A DNA stretch of 64,000 nucleotides from Archilochus colubris (Eukaryota; Chordata; Aves; Apodiformes; Trochilidae). Below the pieces are notes generated by a model that made no database searches, had not been told where the DNA came from, and saw nothing but the letters and a program-made list of their open reading frames with translations. Every line of letters begins with the position of its first letter. Within the stretch, counting starts at the first letter, position 1. The stretch spans positions 65,777,196 through 65,841,195 of the forward strand of contig CM041083.1 of NCBI GenBank assembly GCA_023079485.1, given 5' to 3'. Positions 33,804 through 43,790 of this stretch are shown one piece after another. A program made the position numbers and the translations under genes.

Positions 33804-35960
33804 ATGGACTGGCAACCTTTAGTGTTGATGCTTGGACTCTGGATAAGTATGACCTTATCACAAAACATTGCTTGGGCACGAATAGTTAAGGCAATACCAT
33901 GGGTTGGTACACCACGCGTGGCATTACACCCCGAGTCTGGCCTGAACATTCATGTGCTACGTAACAACCAGATGTATGAGCAAAAAGACTGGAGTCAAAG
34001 TAAAGGCCAATTAGATTCCTTAACAGGGGAAGAAGGGGATGAAATCCAGATACTGTGCAAGAGTAATAACGTGAAAAGACAGGAAGGTGAACTAATCAAA
34101 CTAACCGTGAAACCTTTGAGACCTGTGTCACTAACACATAAACTGGGACACGGGATATGGGTCAGAAGGAAGGCACCAGCCTCTTGCACCTGGGAAGGGG
34201 ACAAAGATAAGGAAAGATATGAAGCTCAGTGTGAAATAAAGGTAATACTGGAACACCCAATCGCAGCCACGTGTTTATGGTCCAGCAAGTACGGGGCTGC
34301 CTCCGATCAGTTTCTTATAAAACTCACTGAGCGTCCTAATGCTAAGGTACCTAGTAAAAAGACTGTAAAGACTCCTCTTCCAAGCTGCAACAGAACATAT
34401 AACTTGACCCAGGTGGGGCCCCAAGTGGTTAGGCAATCCAATGAGTTAAAGTTGTTGTTAGATCCTACATATTCCTTGAAGAAGATTCAAGTAAATATCC
34501 AAACAAACATTACTCAGCTCCGACAGGAATGCCAGCCCTATATCCAGCAGAGCCTTAAAGGCTGGAAGGCGTGGTTGGCTACCAGATCACATCCTAGGCG
34601 TGTGCAACGAGATGTCACCGGATGGTTTGGCACTGGACTAGGGGTACTGAACACAAGAGACCAAGAAGTACTGGTAAACAAATTAAGTGCCATCACTTCC
34701 CATCTTGGAGAACTCAAGGTGCCTTTAAGCTCATCCATACTTAATCTAGCAGAAACACAGTCACTAGCAACTAAATTACTAACCCTAGTGGCTAATCACA
34801 CCACTGAAGACCTCTTAAAGCTTGCAGAGTACACTGGTGATGCAAACAGAGAGATAGCTCTCGCTATTCAGTGCACTCAAACACAGCAGTGGGTACAAAC
34901 AGTAGCTGCAGGAATTCTGAGGGAAGGAACATCCGGAATACTACCCCAAGAAATAAAAGAAATGATAGCGAGAAATAGCTCTACAACCCAATTCGAGAAG
35001 GATCATCAGGCATGGTGGCAACTTGTAAATTTTACTTACTCACAAGGTGAGCAAATCGAGGCCTACGTGCTCACTATCAGGGCTGCCAAGGAGAAAGTCA
35101 TCTTTCCTCTCCTGACCTTAGGAACTGTGCATCAGAATGTTGTAATTCGACCCATAGGCCATAATGTTTGGGTAAGTTTTGATTACTCCAGGAGTAAATG
35201 GCAATCAATTAGTACAGAAGCCTGTATTCCTAAAGAACAACTAGGATATATTTGTGAAAATACAGTCATAGAAAATGAAGATGTGTGCTTAGATACTGAG
35301 GATAGAGTGTGCACTTTTGAAATGTTTCCCCATAATGACACCCGATCACATGTTTACTATGTGGGAAATGGCTGTGCATGTATTAGAACACTATGCCTTC
35401 ATATTTTCATTGATTATTGTCCTGAGATAGCCAATGGTACCAACTTATGTGTGTGAAATTTTTCTAGAATAGTAGGCTGTGACTTTGAATATTCTGCTCC
35501 AATAACCACTATGCAATTGATTGAAGCCAAGTATACTCTGTATCATGATGTACCGCATTTGCAGATAGGCATGAATATTGATCTTTTGAAGACAATGCTT
35601 ATACACCCTGACATAGAACAATTAGTACATGAGGTTAATAGAACTACACAACGCATGCTTTGGCAAGTAACACATGATTCAAAAGGTATACAGCAGGTAC
35701 TAACAAAGATAGAACAAGTAGGGAAGCGTCACGGGTGGGATATCTTTACAGGATACTCCCCTGCGACTACGCAAGTACTACATTACCTGAAATACCCTCT
35801 AATAGTCATGGTAGTGATGATTCTCCTGTTATCCTTCTTCAATGTGTGGCTATACTACAAATTGAATGATGTAGTCAAAAAGATCCGAGTACTGTGGACA
35901 ATGATTCAAAGGCGTGAGAACCTTCCCTTGGAACTTGACAAAGGATTTTGTAAGTTCTAA
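33804..35960 (+). pseudogene. env remnant, provirus 2
   Basis: The surface and ectodomain part is one 550-codon frame (33804-35456), longer than in provirus 1 because codon 34533-34535 is CAG rather than TAG. It still stops at the shared TGA (35454-35456), before the membrane anchor, which lies in a separate frame at 35511-35960. As it stands the product would be a soluble, unanchored Env. Confidence 0.87.
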
Positions 35961-35973
35961 GGAAAGGGGGGAA

Positions 35974-36623
35974 TGAAGAAGAGAGTGGATCAGGCCAAAC
36001 TGTTTATGTGAATTACTTAATGAAAAATTAAGACTTGTAATATATGCTAATGAATTTGTGTTCATAACTACTAGTAATTCAGGGTTAAACTGAGAAAGAA
36101 GCTAACAAAGCAGCCGAGACATTTCACTTTCCCATACAAAGCAGCTGAGACATGTCATTTTTCTACTAGAACAAAGTAACCAATACAAGGTCCTAACGGG
36201 ATTAATTTCTAGCTAGCAAATAATTAAAGTGTAAGTCTTTTCTTCTGTAACTCTTTTCTTAAAACAAGTCTTGTTCTAAAAGCAAGGTACTGCCAAGGCC
36301 AGCTGGACACTAAAAGATGTGAACATGCGCACAAGAAGACCACAAAGATATCATCACCAAGGGATAAGAAGAAATTATGGCTGGGGTCTTGTAACAATAT
36401 TGCTTTGTAACAACCTAATGAAGTCAGCAAGAACTGAGAATGTAGTATTGTTGTAACCTCCCCCTTTTACTGTATAAATACCCTAACCCCTTTTCCCTTA
36501 ACCCTTTGGAACTCTTTGTCTGGCGCAAGCTGGGGGTTCCCCGGATCCGAAAATAAATACCTTTGCTGTTTAAAGACTCAAACTCTGTCTCTAAACAGTT
36601 TTGTTTGGCCCTTTTCGGCTTCA
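35974..36623 (+). mobile_element. LTR B
   Basis: TG...CA LTR of 650 bp after the same polypurine tract, with TATAAAT near 36473 and AATAAA near 36551. It differs from LTR A by point changes and a small length difference at the U5 end (GGCCCTTTTCGGCTTCA against GCCTTGGTTTCA). Confidence 0.85.
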
Positions 36624-37265
36624 TTTTTGGCGACCGCGGCAGGACTGGACTCCGTCGTGCCGTGATCCAGGGGGGCCCGGGGACGCTTTTGGGGCCCCCT
36701 GACGAATTCTGTCGGATAAGCCTCCCCTACTCCCTTGGCTCTACGCGCCGATGGACACCAGACCTTCCTCATACTGAAAAGGTATTTATATATTTCTTTG
36801 GGTTTCGAGGCCTCTAGGAAAAGGGGGTTAGAGTCCCCCAGTGGGTAAAGTTCCCCGGGAGGTTAGAGTCCCCCGGGAGGTTTGGGTTCCTCAGGATTCA
36901 CAGGGACGGGGGGACGCCCCCAGGCTGACGGACTAGAGTCCAGTCTAGCTCTGACTTCGTCCCTCTCCGGGGTTCAATTCCCCAGGAGAATTGAAGTTCA
37001 TTCACAAAGGGTTTGTGGTAATGCTGTCGGTCATATGATCATATGGTGATTAATGATTATATTATTCTGTGTTGTGTTATGGTGATTGAAGATTATCTTA
37101 TTTTGTTGTATTGCTTGTAAGTAAGCTAGGTGTTTTGAGTGTTTGGTGCGCCGCTCTTTAAGAGAATTAACTGTTTTGCGTAATTACGAGTCCCTATCGA
37201 AGAGAAGTTTTATAGCTTTTTCTTCGGGGGGGGGGTTGCAGGGAGATTTATAGTGACATCTTGTG
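36624..37265 (+). mobile_element. Third retroviral leader, truncated
   Basis: Starts with the primer-binding-site region (TGGCGACCGCGGCAGG), matches the leader of provirus 1, and stops at GACATCTTGTGA, well before a gag start. Confidence 0.85.
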
Positions 37266-37378
37266 AAAGGGGGGTATAAGTACCTCTTGGTTTTGACGGA
37301 TACATTTTCTGGGTGGCCTGAAGCGTTCCCATGCAGAAAAAACAAAGAAAGGGAAGTGACAAAAGTCTTGTTTAATGA
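37266..37378 (+). mobile_element. Isolated integrase (pol) fragment fused to U2 #2 5' flank
   Basis: 113 bp matching about 25710-25822 of provirus 1 (AAGGGGGGTATAAGTACC onward), joined on the left to the leader and on the right to GTGGGTGGTGTGGGG, the native sequence immediately upstream of U2. Confidence 0.85.
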
Positions 37379-37397
37379 ATGTGGGTGGTGTGGGGTT

Positions 37398-37585
37398 ATC
37401 GCTTCTCGGCCTTTTGGCTAAGATCAAGTGTAGTATCTGTTCTTATCAGTTTAATATCTGATACGTCCTCGATGAGAGGACTTTATATTAAACGGATTTT
37501 TGGGCCTGGGAGTTGGATCCGGAGCTTGCTCCCTCCGCTCCACGCATCGTCCCGGTATTGCAGTGCCTCCGGGAACGGTGCACAC
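37398..37585 (+). ncRNA. RNU2: U2 spliceosomal snRNA, copy 2 (promoter replaced by retrovirus)
   Basis: Full 188-nt U2 with branch-recognition GTAGTA and Sm site, identical by eye to copy 1. A 3' box GTTCAAAAACAGA lies at 37610-37622. Only about 17-19 bp of native 5' flank remain; further upstream is retroviral pol sequence. The proximal element at about -63 and the octamer at about -230 found at the other copies are missing, so transcription is doubtful. Confidence 0.95.
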
Positions 37586-37609
37586 CCCCGCCTGGGGGAC
37601 GTTTCGCTG

Positions 37610-37622
37610 GTTCAAAAACAGA
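37610..37622 (+). terminator. U2 #2 3' box
   Basis: GTTCAAAAACAGA, the same as at U2 #1 and at the same distance from the RNA end. Confidence 0.7.
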
Positions 37623-37960
37623 ATTGAAACAAAAAATCCTTGAGGTGTAAGTGGTGTTACACTCTGACGTCTGGCACTTCCTCTGCTTGGCACCCGAACC
37701 ACCTCGGTCTCCGTAAATCCAAGCCAATCACTTCAAAATCCATTCCACATCTCACTTCGGAACACAAACCTCACCCAGAAATCAATAAACCCAACCCAAA
37801 CCTGACTCAGAAATCCCTAAACCCAACTCTGGACTAACCCAGAAACCCACCAAGCCAACCCAAAACCAAGCTGGAGAATAAAGCGTTTCAGCCCACCCCA
37901 AACTAACCCAGAAAATCAAGCCTGGCAACCAAGCCAGAACTGACCAAGAATTCTTTAAAT
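37623..37960 (+). repeat. U2-linked spacer repeat after copy 2
   Basis: Same AACCCAAACCTGACTCAGAA and GAGAATAAAGCGTTTC units as in the other spacers. It stops at about 37960, and 37960-38110 shows nothing that I recognise. Confidence 0.75.
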
Positions 37961-38109
37961 CTCTTCTCAAAAACTCTCCCCTGAGTGATTAACTGATGTA
38001 AAAATCTCCACTGCTTTGGAGGGTTTTTTTCTGGCAAACTATAAAAGGATACAGACTGTAGCAGATGCTTTTGTGGTTGCACTGCAGGTTGGCTGTAAAA
38101 TCCATAAAA

Positions 38110-38988
38110 TCCAGCTGGGAGGAAGTGTGGACCAACTGGAAGGCAGGAGGGCTCTGCAGAGGGACCTGGACAGACTAGAGAGCTGGGCCGATTCCAACGG
38201 GATGAGGTTCAACAAGGCCAAGTGCTGGGTCCTGCACTTTGGCCACAACAACCCCATGCAGCGCTACAGGCTGGGGACAGAGTGGCTGGAGAGCAGCCAG
38301 GCAGAAAGGGACCTGGGAGTCTGCATTGACAAGAAACTGAACATGAGCCAGCAGCGTGCCCAGGTGGCCAAGAAGGCCAATGGCATCCTGGCCTGTATCA
38401 GAAACAGCGTCACCAGCAGGTCCAGGGAGGTGATTCTTCCCCTATACTCAGCGCTGGTTAGGCCACACCTCGAGTACTGTGTCCAGTTCTGGGCCCCTCA
38501 GTTTAAGAAGGATGTAGAGGTCCTGGAACAGGTCCAAAGGAGGGCAACCAGGTTGGTGAAGGGACTCGAGCACAGGCCCTATGAGGAGAGGCTGAGAGAG
38601 CTGGGGCTGTTCAGCCTGAAGAAGAGGAGGCTCAGGGGAGACCTCATTGCTGTCTACAACTACCTGAAAGGAGGCTGTAGCGAGGTGGGAACTGGACCCT
38701 TTTCACAGACGACCTTCAACAAGACAAGAGGACACAGTCTTAAGTTGTGCCAGGGGAGGTTTAGGTTAGATATTAGAAAGAATTTATTCACGGAGAGGGT
38801 GATTAGGCTATGGAATGGACTGCCCGGGGAGGTGGTGGATTCTCCGTCCCTGGAGACATTTAACAAAAGACTGGATGTGGCACTCAGTGCCATGGTCTAG
38901 CAACTGCTCCAGTGGGTCAAGGGTTGGACTAGATGATCTCTGAGGTCCTTTCCAACCCGGCTAATTCTATGAATTCTATGATTCTAAG
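38110..38988 (+). mobile_element. CR1 LINE 3' end (RT ORF2 C-terminus plus 3' UTR)
   Basis: A frame running to the stop at 38898-38900 codes the C-terminal part of CR1 ORF2, with the characteristic [29 protein letters not shown] and [16 protein letters not shown] stretches. The 3' UTR closes with ATTCTATGATTCTAA-type repeats at 38965-38988. 5' truncated, as usual for CR1. The frame is largely intact, so this copy is fairly young. Confidence 0.93.
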
Positions 38989-39379
38989 TCCAACCTCTAA
39001 CAGTGAGTTGCACTTTCTAGTTGACAGATTGTGGCAGAGCATGGTGGAAAGAGCAAGGGCTTGAATAACATCAGTGAGGTTCAGGTTGGGCCTCCTCTGC
39101 CCTTCCCCATAGGCCCCCTCCAGGACCCCCCAGATGCCCTCTGAACCCCTCAGACTGCCCCCAGGAACCCCTCCAAGACCCCCCTAAGGTGTCAAAGGTT
39201 CCCAGGAGGCTGGAGAGCGACAGGAGACCCACTGCTGCCCCCCGGCCTGGGCAGGGGTAGGTAAGACGCAGTGGGCAAGTGTTGAAAGTAACACCCCCAT
39301 CCCCAGCCTGGGTCAACACTGCCCCCCCCAGGAGGTGAAATTCTGCCCACCCCCCCATTCTAGGGGGCCCAAACTGCTC

Positions 39380-39640
39380 CCCCACTTTGCTATTTTCTCT
39401 GATACATCTGTAGAATCCTTTTCTGTTTTGTTTAATGTCTCTGGCCAGATTTGACTCCATCAGGGCTTTAGCTTTTCTAATCTGTTTTCTGGTTTCACAC
39501 TTTCCTTGGAATCACCCCATGTGTCTCGTCCTTGTTTCCACCCTTTGTGCATTCCCCTTTTGTCTCTGATTTTGGCCAGGAGGTCCTTGTTCATCCACAG
39601 AAGCCTCCTGGCCTTGTTGCCTCATTTCTTCTTTTTTAGG
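39380..39640 (-). mobile_element. CR1 LINE internal fragment
   Basis: On the - strand a frame near 39350-39460 reads ESNLARDIKQNRKGFYRCI, typical of the CR1 ORF2 region upstream of RT, and related sequence continues to about 39640. Degenerate. The adjoining 39000-39370 is C-rich with no recognisable gene. Confidence 0.7.
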
Positions 39641-41640
39641 GATGCAGGGGCTTTGGACTCAGAGAAGACGATCCTTGAAAAGCAACCAACTGTCCCCTTC
39701 CCTTCCTTTCACCATGGCCACAGACACTCGTGTTTTTTTCTTTGTTGCTTCAGAGCAGTGAGGGGAATGAAAAATATGCAAAATAAATAAAAGGGAGAAA
39801 GGGGACAGGGGAGCTGCTCACAAGGCAGGCAGAAGAATGTGTGTCCTCCAAAGGTTCCTGTGTGTGTTTGGGGACCTGGAGAGGGATTTAGGGCTTTTCA
39901 GCCTTTCGAGGTGGCCCCCTACAGAAATTCAGGACATATTCAGGGTTAGGGTTAGGATGTGCCCAGGTCCATCTGCAGCCACCCAAAATTCTGTTGCCAT
40001 CTGTAGAATCCCCAAAAGAGTATTTGTCTGAAAACAGCCACCCTGACAAAGTGGACATTGTGCTCGGGTGGAGGCCTCATTCAGGAGCCATCTGGACTCT
40101 GTTCCCTCAAGGAGAGACCCTCATTTGGGTAACCACCCTGATAAACAGGGCCCTCTTCTGGCAGGAGCAGCCCCCCTTCTAGTGGCTATCCCGAGAAGCT
40201 GAACACTGGCCTGGCAAGGGGAGCTCTGCTTGATGGCCAGCCTGGCAGGCAGGACACGGTCCTCATTGGATAAGGGAGAGGGGCAGGCAAGCTGCACCCT
40301 GCAGAGGCAGAGTGACATCTTGTGTGTGCCCTGGTTAAAACCACTGGAGAGGGGGCATGCAGAGAAATAAGGGTTATTGTTGTGTCATCCCGTCTGGAGG
40401 GGTCCAAGTGAAGAGCTGGCTTTGCAAGACAGACCAAAGTCCCCCCCCAAACTGGTGGGGTCAGGCAGCATAAAAGAGGCACACTGGTAATGCTGGATGT
40501 GAGCCCAGCATCCAAGGACCTGAACTTCCTACCAAGATCATATCCGGATCCAAGGGTGGTGATATCTTTATCTCTGCTTTATCGTTCTCTTTACCTCTTT
40601 CTCTCTCTGTCTCTGTTTCTAACCTTATCTGGGCACATGAGGGTAACACAGTTTATAACTTTTACTCCCTGCTGCTTTATGAAGTTTTGTTGTTTCCACA
40701 ACTTGTTGAAGTTTTGCTGAATTGTAATCCATTGCCTTGAAAGTACCACCGTGTGTAATTCTGCTAGTTATAATCTGACATGCTTTATAATGTTACTCAC
40801 TTTTAAGTGAAGCTGTGTTTTTATACAGCCCCCCTGGGTAATAATCTTACTCCTGAATACCACGCAGAGAATTCCCCAACTTATTCTCTCCGAATGGGTC
40901 GTTAAAAGAGATTAATTCGGCTCCAGCCCGAATCCCCCTGGGTCGACCGCCACTCTGGGGAACCCTCCCTGTGCCCACTCCATGGGACGTGATATTTGGT
41001 TTGGCCCCAACATCTGGGGAGCCGTGCTCACTTTGTGAGCCGTGACGGTGCTGCACCCACCTTGTGGGAAGATACAGGGGCACATCAAGGAAAAATCTGG
41101 GGATTTTTGGGTTGCCTTGAGTCCAAATTTGGGGATTATGGTGGGTGTTGCATCTCAAATTGGGGATTTTGGGGGCGTGGAGTCCAATATTGGAGATATT
41201 TAGGTCTGTTGAGTGGGAATTTGGGGTTTTGGGGGCACATCAAGTCATCCAGGTAGCTGTGCCCATGGAGCTGGGATGGGGGAGGTCACATCCAGGTGGC
41301 TGTACCCATAGAGCTGGGATCACATCCCCCCTCCACTCGTTCCTAGGACGTCCCTGTTTGTCTGTGGGGAGACCCCAAAATTAGTGACCTCCCCCCAGCT
41401 CCTGGTGTTCCCCAGATCCTCCTTGTTCTCCCCAGTGGCTTTCCAGTGCCCTCTCCCAGTTTCCAGCACTGCCTTCAGCAGCTCCCAGCTTCGCCCCGTA
41501 AGCTCTAGTACTTCCCAGTGCCCCCTGCCCCATCTGGCACAGCTGATTCCACAGCCCCAGAACTTTAATTCCTCATTTAACAGACACGCAGCTGGAAGGA
41601 AGTTGGGAGCTCAGCAGAGAACAGACCCCCCCACGTGCTG
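39640..41640. other. No gene seen; possible old LTR-derived sequence
   Basis: No exon-like frame with good splice borders. The stretch at about 40500-41060 (T-rich, then AATCCCCCTGGGTCGACC and CCAACATCTGGGGAGCC) has the look of a decayed LTR followed by a leader, but I cannot name a family. 41060-41260 holds a short GGGGATTTTGGGG repeat. A GGGTTAGGGTTAGG motif occurs at about 39945. Confidence 0.35.
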
Positions 41641-43165
41641 TGCCTTCCAAACGCCACCTTTTATTTGGGGGACTCTGTGAGCTCTTGGTAGCTCTGCCAG
41701 AGCTGCAGTTCCCTCCTCTCTGAGGAGACAAGGAAAGCGGCTCTGGCTCAGCTGCTGCTGCAGGAGAAGCTTCAGCAGCTCCAGAGACACCCGGGTGACC
41801 TCCTGGAAGGGCTGGAAGAGGAAGGCAGGAGCTGCTTCTGGCAGGTGGGGACAGCTGGCATCCTTGGCAGTCTCCGGATGCCGATCCAAGAGGTTGGCTT
41901 GGAGGAACTTGAGAATCTTCCCACCTCCGCCTTCATCCCTGGCACCTTCAGCCCCACGCTGCTGCTGTCCCCTGCTGTGGTGACACTGGGGAGGGAGGTT
42001 TAACAGAGAGCGGCCTGAGGGGAGTCCTGGGTGGGGACAGGAGGCTCCGGAGGGCACAGGTTTGGATTGGAACTGTCCAGTAGAGCCAGGGAGTGTGCAT
42101 GGGGAGCCTGGGGGGCAGCAGCCAGAGTGTGGCACTGGTGAAGGTACCGTCAGGAAGATGGCAGCAGGAGATTGTCCCTGAGTCACAGCATACAGCAGCC
42201 CTATTCTGGGAGGGACCATCCCAATCATTGCTGTTTCTAAACAGGTTCCAGGTTGAGAAACGTCCGATTTGCCAAAGAACGGACTATGGGGTCAGGGTCG
42301 CTCTCCAAGCTCCGGAGGGCTGCGACAGAAAGAAACAGAGCAGTGGTGAAGCCTCAGTGTCTGCACAGCCCCTCCCGTGCCAGCCCCATCTGCCTCTTTT
42401 TCTGGCCAGGATGAGCAGGTGGGACCAAGGGAGAAGCTGGAAGCTGCTGCTCAGGAATGCCATCCTGGCTTGGTCTGGAAGGGACCTTAAGCATCATCCC
42501 AAGCCAAGCCCTGACAGGGCCAGGGCCAGGGCCAGCTCCCAGCAGCCCAGGCTGCTCCAAGCTCAACACTGCCAGGGCTGGGGCAGCAGGCACAGCGCTG
42601 ACCCCACTCACCATTGCACGTTTCCTCCAACACTCCCACATCCGTGTTCCAGCTCAGGCGCCGTGCAGCAGCCCCTGTGCACAGAGCTCCCGTCAGAACA
42701 GAAGAGGGTTCCCGGGGGCTGTTGCTCACCCATGAACCTGATGGCTGCCAATCTCACTCAGATTCTGAGCATCCCTCAGCTGTTTCTGGCTGGAATACAG
42801 GTAGTGTCGCACCCAGAACTTGTCCTGCTCCAGCTGGGGAGAGCCCAAGGTTAGGGTTAGGGAAATTGAAACAGGAAACGGGACGAGGGAAAAAGGAAAA
42901 GGGAAGAGATTAATGGAAAAGGCAAGGGAAAGGGGCACTGAGCTCCAGGCTGTGTGTTCCACTCTGGAGCAGGGCCAGCCAGCAACAGCTGCACACCCAC
43001 ACCCAGGGCACATGGGGCATCCCAAGGCCCTGGCACCTGGGGCTTGTCCTCACCAGGGTCTCCCCAGTCCTCCATGTCCCCATGTTCTGGACCTCTCTCA
43101 GGAGCTTCTTCCAGCCCAGGATCTTTGCAGAGGCGAGGAGGGCTTTGCCAGAGGATTGCAAAGCA
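41640..43165 (-). pseudogene. Maestro heat-like repeat (MROH-like) gene relic
   Basis: On the - strand, pieces with splice-like borders resemble avian maestro HEAT-repeat proteins. These are GKALLASAKILGWKKL..TWRTGETL (about 43160-43060, donor GTGAGG); a piece around 42840-42735 whose end reads VRLAAIRFMG before a GTGAGC donor but is in a different frame from its start and has a TGA; ALRSLESDPDPIVRSLANRT (about 42315-42255); and LKFLQANLLDRHPE (about 41910-41870). The frame break argues for a pseudogene. HEAT-repeat identity is by pattern recall, so moderate confidence only. Confidence 0.5.
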
Positions 43166-43264
43166 GCACAGGATGTGAGTTGGCATCAGAATAGGGTGAA
43201 GGAGACGTCTCTTTCCACACTTCCAAGCAAGGCTGCAATCTGCTTCCTATTTAACCGGAGAAGG

Positions 43265-43441
43265 TCGGATTGGAGCTTGACAGCGGGGAACTTCAAGGTG
43301 CAAACAGCAGTCCAGAAGCAACCAAACGCTCAGAGATTGTAGGAATTACGCTCTGCCAGCCAGCAATTACGCGATACACATGGATGTCTTCTATTGCGGG
43401 ATCACAGAGAGAGAAAAGAGCAATACACTCAACGCTGTCTT
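43265..43441 (-). ncRNA. Candidate divergent snRNA-type transcript opposite TAF6L
   Basis: Inferred only. If the PSE-like motif at 43488-43505 acts at the spacing seen at the U2 genes, transcription would start near 43441 on the - strand. A 3'-box-like GGTTAAATAGGAAGCAGA lies at 43256-43239 on that strand, giving an RNA of about 170 nt. The body does not match U1, U2, U4, U5, U11 or U12 that I can recognise, and no clear Sm site is visible. It may be a decayed or replaced U2 copy or nothing at all. Confidence 0.25.
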
Positions 43442-43790
43442 CCTTACCGACCCGTCACACCCACACACCCAGACCATGCTCCCCTTTCCCGTGGTCACGG
43501 TCACCAGCGCTTGTTTGGTTCAACCCAGCTTTATCGGTGTCGCTGTCGCCTCCCCACATCTCGCTCCCTTCTCTGCTTTCCACACTCACGAATCCCCCGT
43601 TTCTGCCCCCAAATTCCCTTCAACTTTTCCTCCCATCGTTCCTTGCACCCTCCGCCATCTCATTTACATACAAGGCGTGGTCTGAGCCGGGCGGCCCCGC
43701 CATTTTCCTCTACCAGCGGTGCCTCATTTGCATATCCCCGCCCTCCGTGGGCGTGGCCTGAGCGGGGAGGAGGGAGGTGGCGCCAGCGCC
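43438..43790. promoter_or_regulatory. TAF6L promoter, homologous to the U2 upstream region
   Basis: Collinear with the region upstream of U2 #3 (53875-54150): shared CACACCCACACACCCA, CCCCCAAATT, GCGTGGTCTGAGCCGGGCGG and octamers (ATTTACAT variant at 43662, intact ATTTGCAT at 43726). A PSE-like CCCGTGGTCACGGTCACC at 43488-43505 is oriented for - strand transcription. TAF6L starts on the other side, so the element is laid out as a bidirectional promoter. Confidence 0.75.

Larger units (their letters stand above)
21962..37265 (+). mobile_element. Tandem array of a defective class-I-like endogenous retrovirus
   Basis: Order: leader, gag, pol, env, LTR A, leader, gag, pol, env, LTR B, leader. 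The two internal regions run at an offset of 7318 bp (gag and most of pol) and then about 7349 bp (env and LTR), and share the same internal deletion. One insertion followed by LTR-LTR unequal recombination is therefore more likely than two insertions. There is no LTR at the left edge: the array begins inside a leader at about 21962 and ends inside a leader at 37265. Assignment to class I (gammaretrovirus-like) rests on the pol RNase H/integrase region and on the 4-bp duplication flanking the related solo LTR at 63188. Confidence 0.9.

Noticed and set aside
33804..35456. 550-codon retroviral env frame as a possible domesticated (syncytin-like) gene
   Set aside because: It ends before the membrane anchor at a stop shared by both copies, the sibling copy has an additional stop, and the surrounding provirus is defective. 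No sign of purifying selection can be judged from two copies.
39940..39956. TTAGGGTTAGG telomere-like motif (also near 42850)
   Set aside because: Only about two units each; too short to be an interstitial telomere.
42841..43020. Second snRNA gene from PSE-like words near TAF6L
   Set aside because: No octamer or 3' box in the proper arrangement.
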